From: Bacteroidales bacterium
GTDB lineage: Bacteria; Bacteroidota; Bacteroidia; Bacteroidales; Muribaculaceae
Direction: 5' to 3'
Assembly (NCBI GenBank): GCA_900770215.1
Contig: CAAGJW010000019.1
Span: 1-64,000 of the forward strand
Length of the DNA: 64,000 nt
The notes below the pieces were generated by a model. The model was not told where the DNA came from. It worked only from the letters and a program-made list of their open reading frames with translations, and made no database searches. A program made the position numbers and the translations under genes. Shown one piece after another: positions 9,050-17,771 of this stretch. Numbering within the stretch: position 1 is the stretch's first letter; each line of letters starts with the position of its first letter.

Positions 9050-9511
9050 ATGATAAAGTTAAATCTCCCTGAGTATCAATTTAATATCAGACGTAACCCA
9101 GATGGCGCTATCGCAATATACGACCAACTACGCCACAAGTTTGTGAGGCTGACACCAGAGGAATGGGTGCGTCAAAACTTTGTTGAATACCTTATCCAGG
9201 CCAGGCATTATCCACGCGGGTTGATGGCTAATGAAGTGTCGCTCATGCAAAACGGCATCAAGAGAAGATGCGACAGTCTTGTGGCCGACAACTGCGGCAG
9301 GCCCCTTGTCATCGTTGAATATAAAGCACCCTCCATCAAAATCGACCAGGCGGTGTTTGACCAGATCATACTGCGCTACAACCAGGTGATGATGGCCCGA
9401 TATCTCATGATTTCCAATGGCATAGTGCATTATTGCTGCCAGAACGACTACGCAAGCAAGCGCATTATATTTTTGCCCGAGATCCCTGATTATGGAAACC
9501 TGGTGAAATAA
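9050..9511 (+). CDS. Small HsdR N-terminal-domain (PD-(D/E)XK type) protein
   Basis: 153 residues that match the N-terminal nuclease-like domain of type I restriction R subunits (HSDR_N_2), with no helicase part. The putative metal-site residues are visible: Asp in KRRCDSLV and the E-x-K in IVEYKAP, in the spacing of PD-(D/E)XK nucleases. It stands alone with no methylase or specificity subunit nearby, so it is not a restriction system by itself. The stand-alone form is common beside holA in this phylum; its role is unknown. Confidence 0.8.
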   Translation: MIKLNLPEYQFNIRRNPDGAIAIYDQLRHKFVRLTPEEWVRQNFVEYLIQARHYPRGLMANEVSLMQNGIKRRCDSLVADNCGRPLVIVEYKAPSIKIDQAVFDQIILRYNQVMMARYLMISNGIVHYCCQNDYASKRIIFLPEIPDYGNLVK

Positions 9512-9531
9512 AATAGCGCACACACAAAAGA

Positions 9532-9569
9532 AGCCTCCCAAACTCTACAAGATAGAGCGTGCGGAGGCT
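9532..9569. terminator. Bidirectional terminator between convergent genes
   Basis: AGCCTCC/GGAGGCT outer stem (9532-9538, 9563-9569) with an inner CTCTA/TAGAG stem (9543-9547, 9553-9557). It lies between the convergent ends of the 153-residue gene and galE. Confidence 0.7.
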
Positions 9570-9601
9570 ACTTACTCATTTCAATGATGAAGCCACATGT
9601 G

Positions 9602-10645
9602 CTACATGATGCCACGCTCACGCAACTTCTTCTGCCAGTTCCAGGCGCTGCGCATGGTGTCGGCTATAGAGGCCTCGGCCTTCCAGCCCAGCACAGTATT
9701 GGCCTTGGTGGGATCGGCCCAGATCTTCACGATATCGCCTTCACGACGACCCACGATCTTGTGAGGCACCTTAACTCCTGTGGCCGACTCAAAGGCATGA
9801 AGCAGCTGAAGCACCGAAAGGCCTTCGCCTGTGCCGATGTTGAAATACTCGAGGTTGCTGTCGCTCTTGTCTTCAAGCATACGCTCCAACGCCTTCACGT
9901 GCGCCTTGGCAAGGTCCACAATGTTGATGAAATCACGTATGCACGATCCGTCGGGCGTGGGGTAATCATCGCCAAAGATGCTGAGCTCCTTGCGTATGCC
10001 CATGGCAGTCTGCGTGAGATAAGGAACAAGATTTTGGGGCACGCCATTGGGCAACTCCCCTATTTCACCGCTTGGATGAGCGCCAATCGGGTTGAAGTAG
10101 CGCAAGATGATGGCTTTGATGGGCGACCCGCTGGCAATGACATCGTGAATGATGTCTTCGCTCACCTGCTTGGTCTCTCCATAGGGAGAGGTCGCCTTCT
10201 TGATTGGCGCCTCTTCGGTAATAGGATTGACGTCGGGCTCGCCATAGACGGTGCACGACGAGGAGAAGACAAAACCCTTGACCCCAAACTCGGGCATCAA
10301 GTCGAGCAAATTGAGCAGAATATTTAAATTGTTGCGATAGTACAAAATGGGCTTGTGCACCGACTCACCAACAGCCTTGCTTGCTGCAAAGTCGATAATG
10401 CCGTTAATCCCAGGGTTCTCCTTAAACAGCTGGCGCAGTGTGTCGATGTCGGCGCAATCGCCTTCGACAAAGACTGGCCTGATACCCGTAATGTGCTCGA
10501 TACCGTCGAGCACATCGCGATTGCTGTTTGACAGGTTGTCGATGATTACTACCTCATAGCCTGCATTTTGCAACTCAACCGTAGTGTGTGAACCGATAAA
10601 TCCAGTTCCTCCTGTCACCAAAATCTTACCTTTCATCTTGGTCAT
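9602..10645 (-). CDS. galE: UDP-glucose 4-epimerase
   Basis: Interconverts UDP-glucose and UDP-galactose (Leloir pathway and glycan precursors). 347 residues of an extended short-chain dehydrogenase: GGTGFIGSH binds NAD at the N-terminus, SSSCTVYGEP carries the catalytic Ser region, and Y-x3-K (YGETK) follows. The ATG overlaps the wecB stop (ATGA), so the two are translationally coupled. A second ATG three codons in is an equally good start. Confidence 0.95.
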   Translation of the reverse strand: MTKMKGKILVTGGTGFIGSHTTVELQNAGYEVVIIDNLSNSNRDVLDGIEHITGIRPVFVEGDCADIDTLRQLFKENPGINGIIDFAASKAVGESVHKPILYYRNNLNILLNLLDLMPEFGVKGFVFSSSCTVYGEPDVNPITEEAPIKKATSPYGETKQVSEDIIHDVIASGSPIKAIILRYFNPIGAHPSGEIGELPNGVPQNLVPYLTQTAMGIRKELSIFGDDYPTPDGSCIRDFINIVDLAKAHVKALERMLEDKSDSNLEYFNIGTGEGLSVLQLLHAFESATGVKVPHKIVGRREGDIVKIWADPTKANTVLGWKAEASIADTMRSAWNWQKKLRERGIM

Positions 10646-11817
10646 AATTTATTGAATGAATTAATTAAATGTTCTACAATTCTTAGGCTGGCATGGCCAT
10701 CGCCATAGGGATTTATCGAATGGCTCATCTCCTCATAGGCAGCTGCGTCATCAAGCAACAGCGACACATTGTCCACAATCCTATGATAGTCGGCCCCCAC
10801 AAGTTTCACTGTGCCGGCAGTCACAGCCTCGGGACGCTCGGTAGTGTCGCGCATCACGAGCACTGGCTTGCCAAGCCCGGGAGCCTCTTCTTGTATTCCT
10901 CCACTGTCGGTGAGCACAATATAGGCCCTGCTCATGAGGTAAACGAAGCTCAAGTATTCAAGAGGTTCTATCAAGAAAAGATTGCTCGCGCGGGAGTCAT
11001 CGGTGCCAAACGTTTTGCGCAACGGTGTGCGCACATTGGGGTTTAGATGCATGGGATACACAAAGTCGACGCCAGGAAACCGCTCACACAGTGTCTTGAT
11101 GGCTTGGCAAATGTGCTCGAACCCCACTCCGAAGTTCTCTCGACGATGCCCTGTGATCAGAACAAGCCTGCGGCTGTGACTCGACAGGCGGGAAATATCA
11201 TAACCAAAGGCAGCAAGCTCGCGCACAATGGAACCTTTTAGCACATCGTCGCGTTTAATCTTGTCGACGACGATGTGTAGGGCATCTATCACTGTGTTGC
11301 CTGTCACAGCAATGCGATTGTGTGGCACTCCCTCGTCAAGAAGATTTTGACGACTCATTGCCGTGGGCGAGAAATCGAATGTGGCCAATCGGCTTGTGAG
11401 CTGGCGATTCATCTCTTCGGGCCAAGGACTGTAGATATTGTGGGTCCTAAGGCCAGCCTCGACATGACCCACAGGAATGTGCTGATAGAAAGCCGCGAGT
11501 GCAGCTGCGGTGCTGGTTGTTGTGTCGCCGTGCACGAGTACCACATCGGGGACATATTGCTTGAGTACATCGCGCATGCCAAGCAGCACACGTGTGGTGA
11601 CGTCGTACAAATCTTGCCCCGATTTCATGATGTTGAGGTCACAATCGGGTGTGATATTGAATACCTTCAACACCTGGTCAAGCATTTCCCTATGCTGGCC
11701 TGTGACACAAACTGTTGTATCGAGTTCACGTGCATGCTTTTTAAGCTCAATTACCAACGGGGCCATCTTTATAGCTTCTGGCCGAGTCCCAAAAACCAGC
11801 ATGACTTTTTTTTTCAT
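10642..11817 (-). CDS. wecB: UDP-N-acetylglucosamine 2-epimerase, non-hydrolysing
   Basis: Makes UDP-ManNAc for surface polysaccharides. 391 residues. FGTRPEAIKMAPL at the N-terminus, HGDTTTS near residue 100 and TDSGGIQEEA near residue 315 are family signatures. I start at the ATG at 11817; the longer frame would begin with a TTG two codons earlier. The start is followed by nine A in a row, a site open to slippage. Upstream of, and coupled to, galE. Confidence 0.93.
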   Translation of the reverse strand: MKKKVMLVFGTRPEAIKMAPLVIELKKHARELDTTVCVTGQHREMLDQVLKVFNITPDCDLNIMKSGQDLYDVTTRVLLGMRDVLKQYVPDVVLVHGDTTTSTAAALAAFYQHIPVGHVEAGLRTHNIYSPWPEEMNRQLTSRLATFDFSPTAMSRQNLLDEGVPHNRIAVTGNTVIDALHIVVDKIKRDDVLKGSIVRELAAFGYDISRLSSHSRRLVLITGHRRENFGVGFEHICQAIKTLCERFPGVDFVYPMHLNPNVRTPLRKTFGTDDSRASNLFLIEPLEYLSFVYLMSRAYIVLTDSGGIQEEAPGLGKPVLVMRDTTERPEAVTAGTVKLVGADYHRIVDNVSLLLDDAAAYEEMSHSINPYGDGHASLRIVEHLINSFNKL

Positions 11818-11868
11818 TGACAAGCTGAATTATAAGCTGAAATAAATGAGAATTGCTTTATGCAATTG

Positions 11869-11899
11869 CAAAATTAACAAATGTGAGCAATAATCGCAA
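11869..11899 (-). promoter_or_regulatory. Promoter of wecB-galE
   Basis: TTGC (11899-11896), 19 bases, TAATTTTG (11876-11869) on the minus strand, 52 bases before the wecB ATG. Confidence 0.6.
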
Positions 11900-11922
11900 G
11901 TCTATTGATTGAAAATGGGTCA

Positions 11923-14181
11923 CTATCGGCCACTTTGCGCAATGAGCATTCTCACCCTTTTGTTGAAATCGGAAGCAGCCACAAGCGTTTCAAGGGGAAT
12001 GTGCATGCGATAGTTCCACGCCTCGCTCACACGCTCGGGGTCGTTGACTCGTTCGCTGTCGGGGTCTGGATTTCTCAAGTTGGCATCAATCGACATCCAG
12101 TCTTGAATGGGGAATATAGCCAGCATCGACTTGGAATCCAAGTTTTGGGCAAGTATCTCCTCGCACAGGTCGGGTGTGACCTCATCGGGAGCCGCAAAAT
12201 CGTGATGCAGCACCAGGTCGTAAAATTGCTGAGCCACAGCCTCGTTGTGTCTCCACCAGCTTCTTAGCACATTCATGTCGTGATTGGAAGTGGAGCACAC
12301 GCTCATGTAGGGATAGGTATCGGGCCATCTAAAGGGGTATTCTCCCCGAGGCAGTTGCAGGATTTCCAAGGTGAGAATGTTCAGTTGCTTCAGGACACCC
12401 TCCAATGCAGCTGGCACAGTGCCAATGTTCTCGCCGCATGCAAGCATGCTTGTCTCCCCCACAATGGCGCTCAGGTGATTGAGGCCGCATTGACGCCACA
12501 GCACTTCGTTGACCTCGGCAGGCACATCGGCAATCTCAGGCACATATCGCCCGCATTCGCCCTCATTCTGCCCCAATGGCACAGCCCACATGCGAAAATA
12601 CCCCATCACATGATCGAGCCTGTAGCAATCGAAATATTGCGCCATGTTGCGCACCCGGGATTTAAACCAGCTGTAGCCATCTTGCTCCATCGCTTTCCAG
12701 TCGTAAAGCGGGAACCCCCACACTTGGCCGTGATGAGAGAAGTAGTCGGGTGGAGCTCCGGCTTGCTTGGTCGTGTCAAAAATTGCCGGCTGGCACCACA
12801 CGTCTACGCTGTGTGGGCTCACCCCTATCGGCAAGTCGCCCTTGAGCAAAATTTTGTGTTCGTGGGCATATTTCACTGCCTCGGCCAGCTGCTTGTGCAA
12901 GCTGTACTGATAGAAAAAGACAAAATTGGCTTCGTGGGATTGCGCATCGAGAAAGGCTGAAATCCTGCTCTCGTCATAAACAGAGTAAAGGCCCCAGTGC
13001 TCAAAGCACTGCGTCTCATTGCGATCGCGAAGAATGCAAAATGCAGCATAGGGACGAAGCCACTTAGCGTTGGCCACAACAAAATCGATGAAATCCTTAT
13101 CTTCAAGAATAGCTTGAGCATTGTCATCATAAATAGCACGCATATAGGCCATTTTCAAACGCAACACACTTTCATAATCTATGCTTTTCATGCTATTAAG
13201 GTGCATAGCTTGCTGTGTGAAGCGCGCCATGAGTTTCTTGTCGTTCAACGCTCCAGCTTCAGGCGGGCGCACATAGATGGGATGCAGGGCAAAAGCCGAT
13301 ATGGGATTATAAGGATGTGACATGTGGAAACTGTCGATCGAGGTAGTGTCGTTAAGGGGCAGGAATTGAATCATGTGCTGCCCGGTGCGTGCTGCCCAGT
13401 CAACCAGCTTGGGAATATCGGCAAAGTCACCCACCCCGAAGTCGGAAGCAGTGCGCAAGGTAAAGAGAGGCACTGCAGTGCCTGCGCATTTCCACTTGCT
13501 GAGCGGATTGTTGAATTTCAGCCCTGTGACAACAAGGGCACTGTTGTGCGGGAATGTAACCGGCAGCTCACGATTGTCGCCATCTTCCCATGCTACGAGT
13601 TCGCCACTCTCGGCGTCGACCACCACAAACTTAAACTTGAAATTGCCCTCAGGCTCCAGGCACACAGTCCAATATGGAAAATCTGCCGGCATCATCCTTA
13701 CCGCCTTGTGCGGTTGCCAAATGCCTAATTGCAACGAACTGCCAACGATAGCCAGGGCATATTCTGGCGGTATTGCTGGGGCCTTTACCCTCAGCGTGAC
13801 ACGTGAAGTTGAAATACAATGGCCCACACAGCGTGGTTTCTTGTGGGGAAACATCACCTGAAATGGCGAAGTGCAAAACGCGTTGTCGCTGTCGTAATCC
13901 TGCCACGAGTCGAGAAATGTCACTTCCTCAAGAGTATTGTTGCGGCAGAACGAAAGATCGTGACTGAAGGGCTCAATGCGCACACGTTCGCCAGCTTTAA
14001 CCAGGTAATGGTAGGCAAAATTGCTCTCGACCTCCAACTCACATGACCAAAAAAAATTGTCGTTAAAAATCATGGCATGTGATGTCCCGTCGTTGTCTGA
14101 AACAAGAAACAGGTTCTCGCCCCATTGCGTGATGTAGTTGATCGTGAATATGGCCCTCATTGGTTTCTTTTTTTGAGTCAT
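11923..14181 (-). CDS. malQ: 4-alpha-glucanotransferase (GH77) with N-terminal starch-binding domains
   Basis: Amylomaltase that shuffles maltooligosaccharides in glycogen and maltodextrin metabolism. About 750 residues, longer than the 500-residue bacterial form because two CBM20-like domains precede the GH77 barrel. This is the plant DPE2-like layout usual in Bacteroidota. GH77 marks: LPLNDT, the nucleophile region CYRLDHVMGYFRMW, and VGETSM for the acid/base. No signal peptide: cytoplasmic. Start at the ATG at 14181 (MTQKKKP); the ATG at 14160 (MRAIFTINY) fits homologues as well. The longest frame uses an unlikely TTG. Confidence 0.9.
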   Translation of the reverse strand: MTQKKKPMRAIFTINYITQWGENLFLVSDNDGTSHAMIFNDNFFWSCELEVESNFAYHYLVKAGERVRIEPFSHDLSFCRNNTLEEVTFLDSWQDYDSDNAFCTSPFQVMFPHKKPRCVGHCISTSRVTLRVKAPAIPPEYALAIVGSSLQLGIWQPHKAVRMMPADFPYWTVCLEPEGNFKFKFVVVDAESGELVAWEDGDNRELPVTFPHNSALVVTGLKFNNPLSKWKCAGTAVPLFTLRTASDFGVGDFADIPKLVDWAARTGQHMIQFLPLNDTTSIDSFHMSHPYNPISAFALHPIYVRPPEAGALNDKKLMARFTQQAMHLNSMKSIDYESVLRLKMAYMRAIYDDNAQAILEDKDFIDFVVANAKWLRPYAAFCILRDRNETQCFEHWGLYSVYDESRISAFLDAQSHEANFVFFYQYSLHKQLAEAVKYAHEHKILLKGDLPIGVSPHSVDVWCQPAIFDTTKQAGAPPDYFSHHGQVWGFPLYDWKAMEQDGYSWFKSRVRNMAQYFDCYRLDHVMGYFRMWAVPLGQNEGECGRYVPEIADVPAEVNEVLWRQCGLNHLSAIVGETSMLACGENIGTVPAALEGVLKQLNILTLEILQLPRGEYPFRWPDTYPYMSVCSTSNHDMNVLRSWWRHNEAVAQQFYDLVLHHDFAAPDEVTPDLCEEILAQNLDSKSMLAIFPIQDWMSIDANLRNPDPDSERVNDPERVSEAWNYRMHIPLETLVAASDFNKRVRMLIAQSGR

Positions 14182-14269
14182 AAAATTACGGCAAATTGCC
14201 CAAAAAAGCAAAATTTAAGGGGCCAAAAATCAATATTTGGCCCCTTATGAATAAATTTTATTAAGAATA

Positions 14270-16822
14270 TCAACCGCAGCGTGAAGTGCCGCAATTGGTG
14301 CATATCAAGCACCCCTCTTGGTAGATAAGGGTCTCCTGGCCGCAGTTGGGGCATTTTTTGCCTTTTGCCTTAGTGCCGTTGGGCAGATATTTCTTGAGGG
14401 CACGCTCCACTCCCATCTTCCATGTGTTGATCGACTGGTTGTCGAGCTCAAGGCTGCTCACCAATTTCAACACCTGGGCTATAGGCATGCCGTAACGCAG
14501 CACACCCGATATGAGCTTGGCATAATTCCAAAACTCAGGGTTGAACTTCTCACTCAAGCCCTCGATAGTAGTTTTAAAACCTCGCTTATTCACAAACTGG
14601 AAATCGTAGCGTTTTTCACCATCCTCGCCAATGACCTTGATAATTTTCCCCTTAGTAACCGACTTGGGGCAGAAGATGCCTTCTTCATCGTCGGCTATAC
14701 CAGTGAATATCTCATAGGGGCGACCATCGATGAGCCCAATGAATGCAATCCACTTTTCCTTGTTGTTCTGGAAACGCACGACGTCGGCGTCAAGCACGAT
14801 CGGGCGTTTCAAGATGTGCTCTTCTTCGGCCATGTAGTGGGCCTGCTTTTCTTTCTCTTTTTTCTTGTCGTCGCTGGTGAGCGTGACAAGCACACCCGAG
14901 CGGGAGCCGTCACGGTACACGGTGCAGCCCTTGCAGCCAGCCTTCCAGGCCTCAACATAAAGCTTGTTTACCATGTCCTCGCTGATGTCGTTGGGCAGGT
15001 TGATCGTCACGCTTATCGAGTGGTCGACCCATTTTTGCACTGCACCCTGCATTTTCACTTTTTCAACCCAGTCCACATCGTTGGACGTAGCTTTGTAGTA
15101 GGGAGACTTGGCCACGATTTCGTCAAGCTGCTGCTGCGTGTAGTCGTGTCGCACTTCAATACCGTTTACTTGCATCCAGGTGACAAACTTAGGATGATAG
15201 ACAATGTATTCCTCAAAGGCATCGCCCGTGCTGTCGACATAATCAACATGCACATCCTTATCGTTAGGATTCACCTTGCGGCGTCGCTTGTACACGGGCA
15301 GAAAGACGGGCTCGATGCCCGACGTGGTCTGTGTCATGATGCTTGTGGTGCCCGTGGGCGCGATGGTGAGGCAAGCGATGTTGCGGCGGCCGTACTTCAC
15401 CATGTTGTCGTATAGCTCTGGGTCGGCCTCCTTGAGGCGATTGATATATGGGTTGTCTTTCTCGCGCTGTGCATCGTATACCTCAAAAGCCCCTCTTTCC
15501 TTAGCCATGTTGACCGATGAGCGATAGGCAGCCAGTGCCAGTGCTCGATGCACACTCACCGAGAATTCGGTGGCAGGCTCGGTGCCATAGCGAAGCCCCA
15601 TTGCGGCAATCATGTCGCCCTCGGCCGTGGTGCCCACGCCCGTGCGGCGGCCTTTGAGTGTCTTGTTGCGTATCTTGTTCCAAAGGTTCAGCTCGGTTTG
15701 CTTCACTTCCAATGTCTCGGGATCGCTCTTGATTTTGTCCAGGATTTTTTCAATTTTCTCCATCTCAAGGTCGATGATGTCGTCCATGATGCGCTGAGCG
15801 TAGCCAATGTGTTCCTTGAATAGGTCGAAGTTGAACCGTGCTTCTTTGGTAAACGGCTTCTCGACATAGGAATACAGGTTAATAGCAAGCAGGCGGCAGC
15901 TGTCGTAGGGACACAATGGAATCTCACCACAAGGATTGGTCGAAATCGTGCGGAAGCCGAGGTCGGCATAGCAGTCGGGCACCGACTCGCGAATGATCGT
16001 GTCCCAAAACAAAACACCAGGCTCGGCGCTTTTCCACGCATTGTGCACGATCTTGCCCCACAGCTTGGAAGCATCGATCTCTTTCTTATAGAGCGGATTG
16101 GCGGCATGCACGGGATACTGCTGAACATATTTTTTGCCCTCGGTGGCGGCCCTCATGAAATCGTCGTCGATGCGCACACTCACATTGGCACCTGTGACTT
16201 TGCCCTCGGTCATCTTGGCGTCGATAAAGGCTTCGCTGTCGGGGTGCTTGATGCTCACTGTGAGCATGAGGGCACCACGGCGCCCGTCTTGAGCGACCTC
16301 GCGAGTGCTGTTGCTGTAGCGTTCCATAAAGGGAACAAGCCCGGTCGAGGTCAATGCCGAGTTCTTTACGGGAGAGCCCTTGGGACGAATGTGCGACAGG
16401 TCGTGGCCCACACCGCCACGGCGCTTCATGAGCTGCACCTGCTCCTCGTCGATCTTCAAGATACCGCCATAGCTGTCGGGATAGCCGTCAAGGCCTATTA
16501 CAAAGCAATTAGACAATGAGCCCACCTGAAAATTGTTGCCTATGCCCGCCATGGGGCTGCCTTGTGGCACAATATAGCGGAAATGCTTGATCAAGTCGAA
16601 GATTTTCTCTTCACTCATCGGGTTGGGATACTTGTTCTCTATGCGTGCTATCTCGCGGGCAATGCGATGGTGCATGTCATCGGGTGTAAGCTCATAGAGA
16701 TGTCCCAACGAGTCTTTCAAAGCATACTTGCTCGTCCAGACCCTTGCTGCAAGCTCGTCGCCATCAAAATATTTCAGAGTGGCTTCATAAGCTTCTTCAT
16801 AAGTATATGTCGTTGTGTTCAC
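14270..16822 (-). CDS. nrdJ: Ribonucleotide reductase, adenosylcobalamin-dependent (class II)
   Basis: Reduces ribonucleotides to deoxyribonucleotides with coenzyme B12, independent of oxygen. 850 residues from the GTG at 16822 (VNTTTYTYEEAYEA). The frame is open 79 codons farther, but that part is low-quality sequence and lies upstream of a consensus promoter at 16879-16910, which decides the start. NPCGEIPL with its active-site Cys, SNCFVIGLDG and the APTGTTSIM phosphate loop are present. The C-terminus ends in two CxxC pairs (CPNCGQ, CTNCGT), a likely thiol-transfer or zinc tail. No class I or III reductase is in the window. Confidence 0.95.
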   Translation of the reverse strand: MNTTTYTYEEAYEATLKYFDGDELAARVWTSKYALKDSLGHLYELTPDDMHHRIAREIARIENKYPNPMSEEKIFDLIKHFRYIVPQGSPMAGIGNNFQVGSLSNCFVIGLDGYPDSYGGILKIDEEQVQLMKRRGGVGHDLSHIRPKGSPVKNSALTSTGLVPFMERYSNSTREVAQDGRRGALMLTVSIKHPDSEAFIDAKMTEGKVTGANVSVRIDDDFMRAATEGKKYVQQYPVHAANPLYKKEIDASKLWGKIVHNAWKSAEPGVLFWDTIIRESVPDCYADLGFRTISTNPCGEIPLCPYDSCRLLAINLYSYVEKPFTKEARFNFDLFKEHIGYAQRIMDDIIDLEMEKIEKILDKIKSDPETLEVKQTELNLWNKIRNKTLKGRRTGVGTTAEGDMIAAMGLRYGTEPATEFSVSVHRALALAAYRSSVNMAKERGAFEVYDAQREKDNPYINRLKEADPELYDNMVKYGRRNIACLTIAPTGTTSIMTQTTSGIEPVFLPVYKRRRKVNPNDKDVHVDYVDSTGDAFEEYIVYHPKFVTWMQVNGIEVRHDYTQQQLDEIVAKSPYYKATSNDVDWVEKVKMQGAVQKWVDHSISVTINLPNDISEDMVNKLYVEAWKAGCKGCTVYRDGSRSGVLVTLTSDDKKKEKEKQAHYMAEEEHILKRPIVLDADVVRFQNNKEKWIAFIGLIDGRPYEIFTGIADDEEGIFCPKSVTKGKIIKVIGEDGEKRYDFQFVNKRGFKTTIEGLSEKFNPEFWNYAKLISGVLRYGMPIAQVLKLVSSLELDNQSINTWKMGVERALKKYLPNGTKAKGKKCPNCGQETLIYQEGCLICTNCGTSRCG

Positions 16823-16878
16823 TTTAGAAATTATGATGTTTATATTATGTGTCAATTTGATATTTGTGCAAACCAGCG

Positions 16879-16910
16879 CAAAATTAGCAACAACATTTTT
16901 TAAAAACAAA
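16879..16910 (-). promoter_or_regulatory. Promoter of nrdJ
   Basis: TTTG (16910-16907), 20 bases, TAATTTTG (16886-16879): exact consensus on the minus strand. It leaves a leader of about 50 bases, too short for a cobalamin riboswitch. Confidence 0.75.
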
Positions 16911-17212
16911 GATTTGCTTTTAAAAATAAAAATTACTAACTTTAGAATGCAACAATCACAATGCCAACATTTTATATTTTTTATATGCCACAAAAGTTTT
17001 CCAAATAAAGATTTCTCTACTTCATTAAGCCACACAAAACCGACTGCTTGACACAACATTGCAATTTAGAAAATATATAAATTACGAACTACGAAAACTC
17101 CTTTGGGCAGAACCAAGACGCCAAGAGTGATTTCGATGAAACCTGTAGTTGCAAAGAATTTAAAATTTGATATTATTTTTAAAGAAGTTTAAAAGATATT
17201 CTTGTTCAAATC
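16911..17212. other. Divergent intergenic DNA between nrdJ and mce
   Basis: Very A/T-rich, apart from a GC-richer patch around 17086-17155. That patch contains an open frame of about 37 codons (to a TAA at about 17190) with no start codon. I recognise no protein, riboswitch or RNA in it. Confidence 0.4.
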
Positions 17213-17245
17213 TTGACAGCTTTTAAATATTTTGCAGTAAATTTG
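17213..17245 (+). promoter_or_regulatory. Promoter of the methylmalonyl-CoA decarboxylase operon
   Basis: TTGA (17213-17216), 21 bases, TAAATTTG (17238-17245). The transcript would have a leader of roughly 90 bases before the mce ATG. Confidence 0.55.
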
Positions 17246-17343
17246 CACTAAAAGATTTGCAACCTACAAGGTACAATGACGACATTACTTTTAAATATCA
17301 ATTAACTAATTATATTACAACTTTTTAAATTAAAAAAACAACT

Positions 17344-17763
17344 ATGCAGATTTCACACATCGAACACGTGGGTATCGCTGTCACTTCGCTTGATCAAGCC
17401 ATCCCATTTTACGAGAAATTGTTGAACACTAAGTGCTACAAGATCGAAGAAGTTGCCGATCAACACGTTAAGACCGCTTTCTTGAAAGTGGGAGAAACCA
17501 AGATCGAGCTGCTCGAGGCCACCAGCGACGAGAGCGCAATTGCCAAGTTCATTGCCAAGAACGGCGGGCATGGGGGAATCCAGCACATGGCCTTTGCAGT
17601 TGAAGACGGCTTGGCCAATGCACTCAACGAGCTGCAAGAGAAAGGCGAGCGCGTGATCGACAAGACTCCTCGCAAGGGTGCCGACGGCCTTAACATTGCC
17701 TTTGTTCACCCCAAGAGCACTTGCGGAGCATTAATTGAACTTTGTGAAAATCCAAATAAGTAA
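17344..17763 (+). CDS. mce: Methylmalonyl-CoA epimerase
   Basis: Interconverts (R)- and (S)-methylmalonyl-CoA, linking the B12-dependent mutase to the decarboxylase encoded downstream. 139 residues, the normal length, with vicinal-oxygen-chelate folds. Metal ligands expected in HIEHVGIAV (His), GGIQHMAF (His) and the C-terminal LIELCE (Glu) are all visible. First gene of a five-gene operon; mmdA starts 8 bases after its stop. Confidence 0.96.
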   Translation: MQISHIEHVGIAVTSLDQAIPFYEKLLNTKCYKIEEVADQHVKTAFLKVGETKIELLEATSDESAIAKFIAKNGGHGGIQHMAFAVEDGLANALNELQEKGERVIDKTPRKGADGLNIAFVHPKSTCGALIELCENPNK

Positions 17764-17771
17764 TAAAAGTA

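Noticed and set aside
9050..9511. Restriction-modification system
   Set aside because: Only an isolated HsdR N-terminal domain is present. There is no methylase, specificity subunit or helicase within reach.
14318..15415. A 365-codon open frame opposite nrdJ
   Set aside because: Same cause: the reductase on the other strand is intact and conserved.
17077..17190. A small gene in the nrdJ-mce gap
   Set aside because: Open for about 37 codons but without a start codon, and bounded by an upstream stop. No recognisable protein.
16823..17343. Possible cobalamin riboswitch for nrdJ or the decarboxylase operon
   Set aside because: The nrdJ leader is only about 50 bases, and I see no B12-box-like conserved core in either leader.
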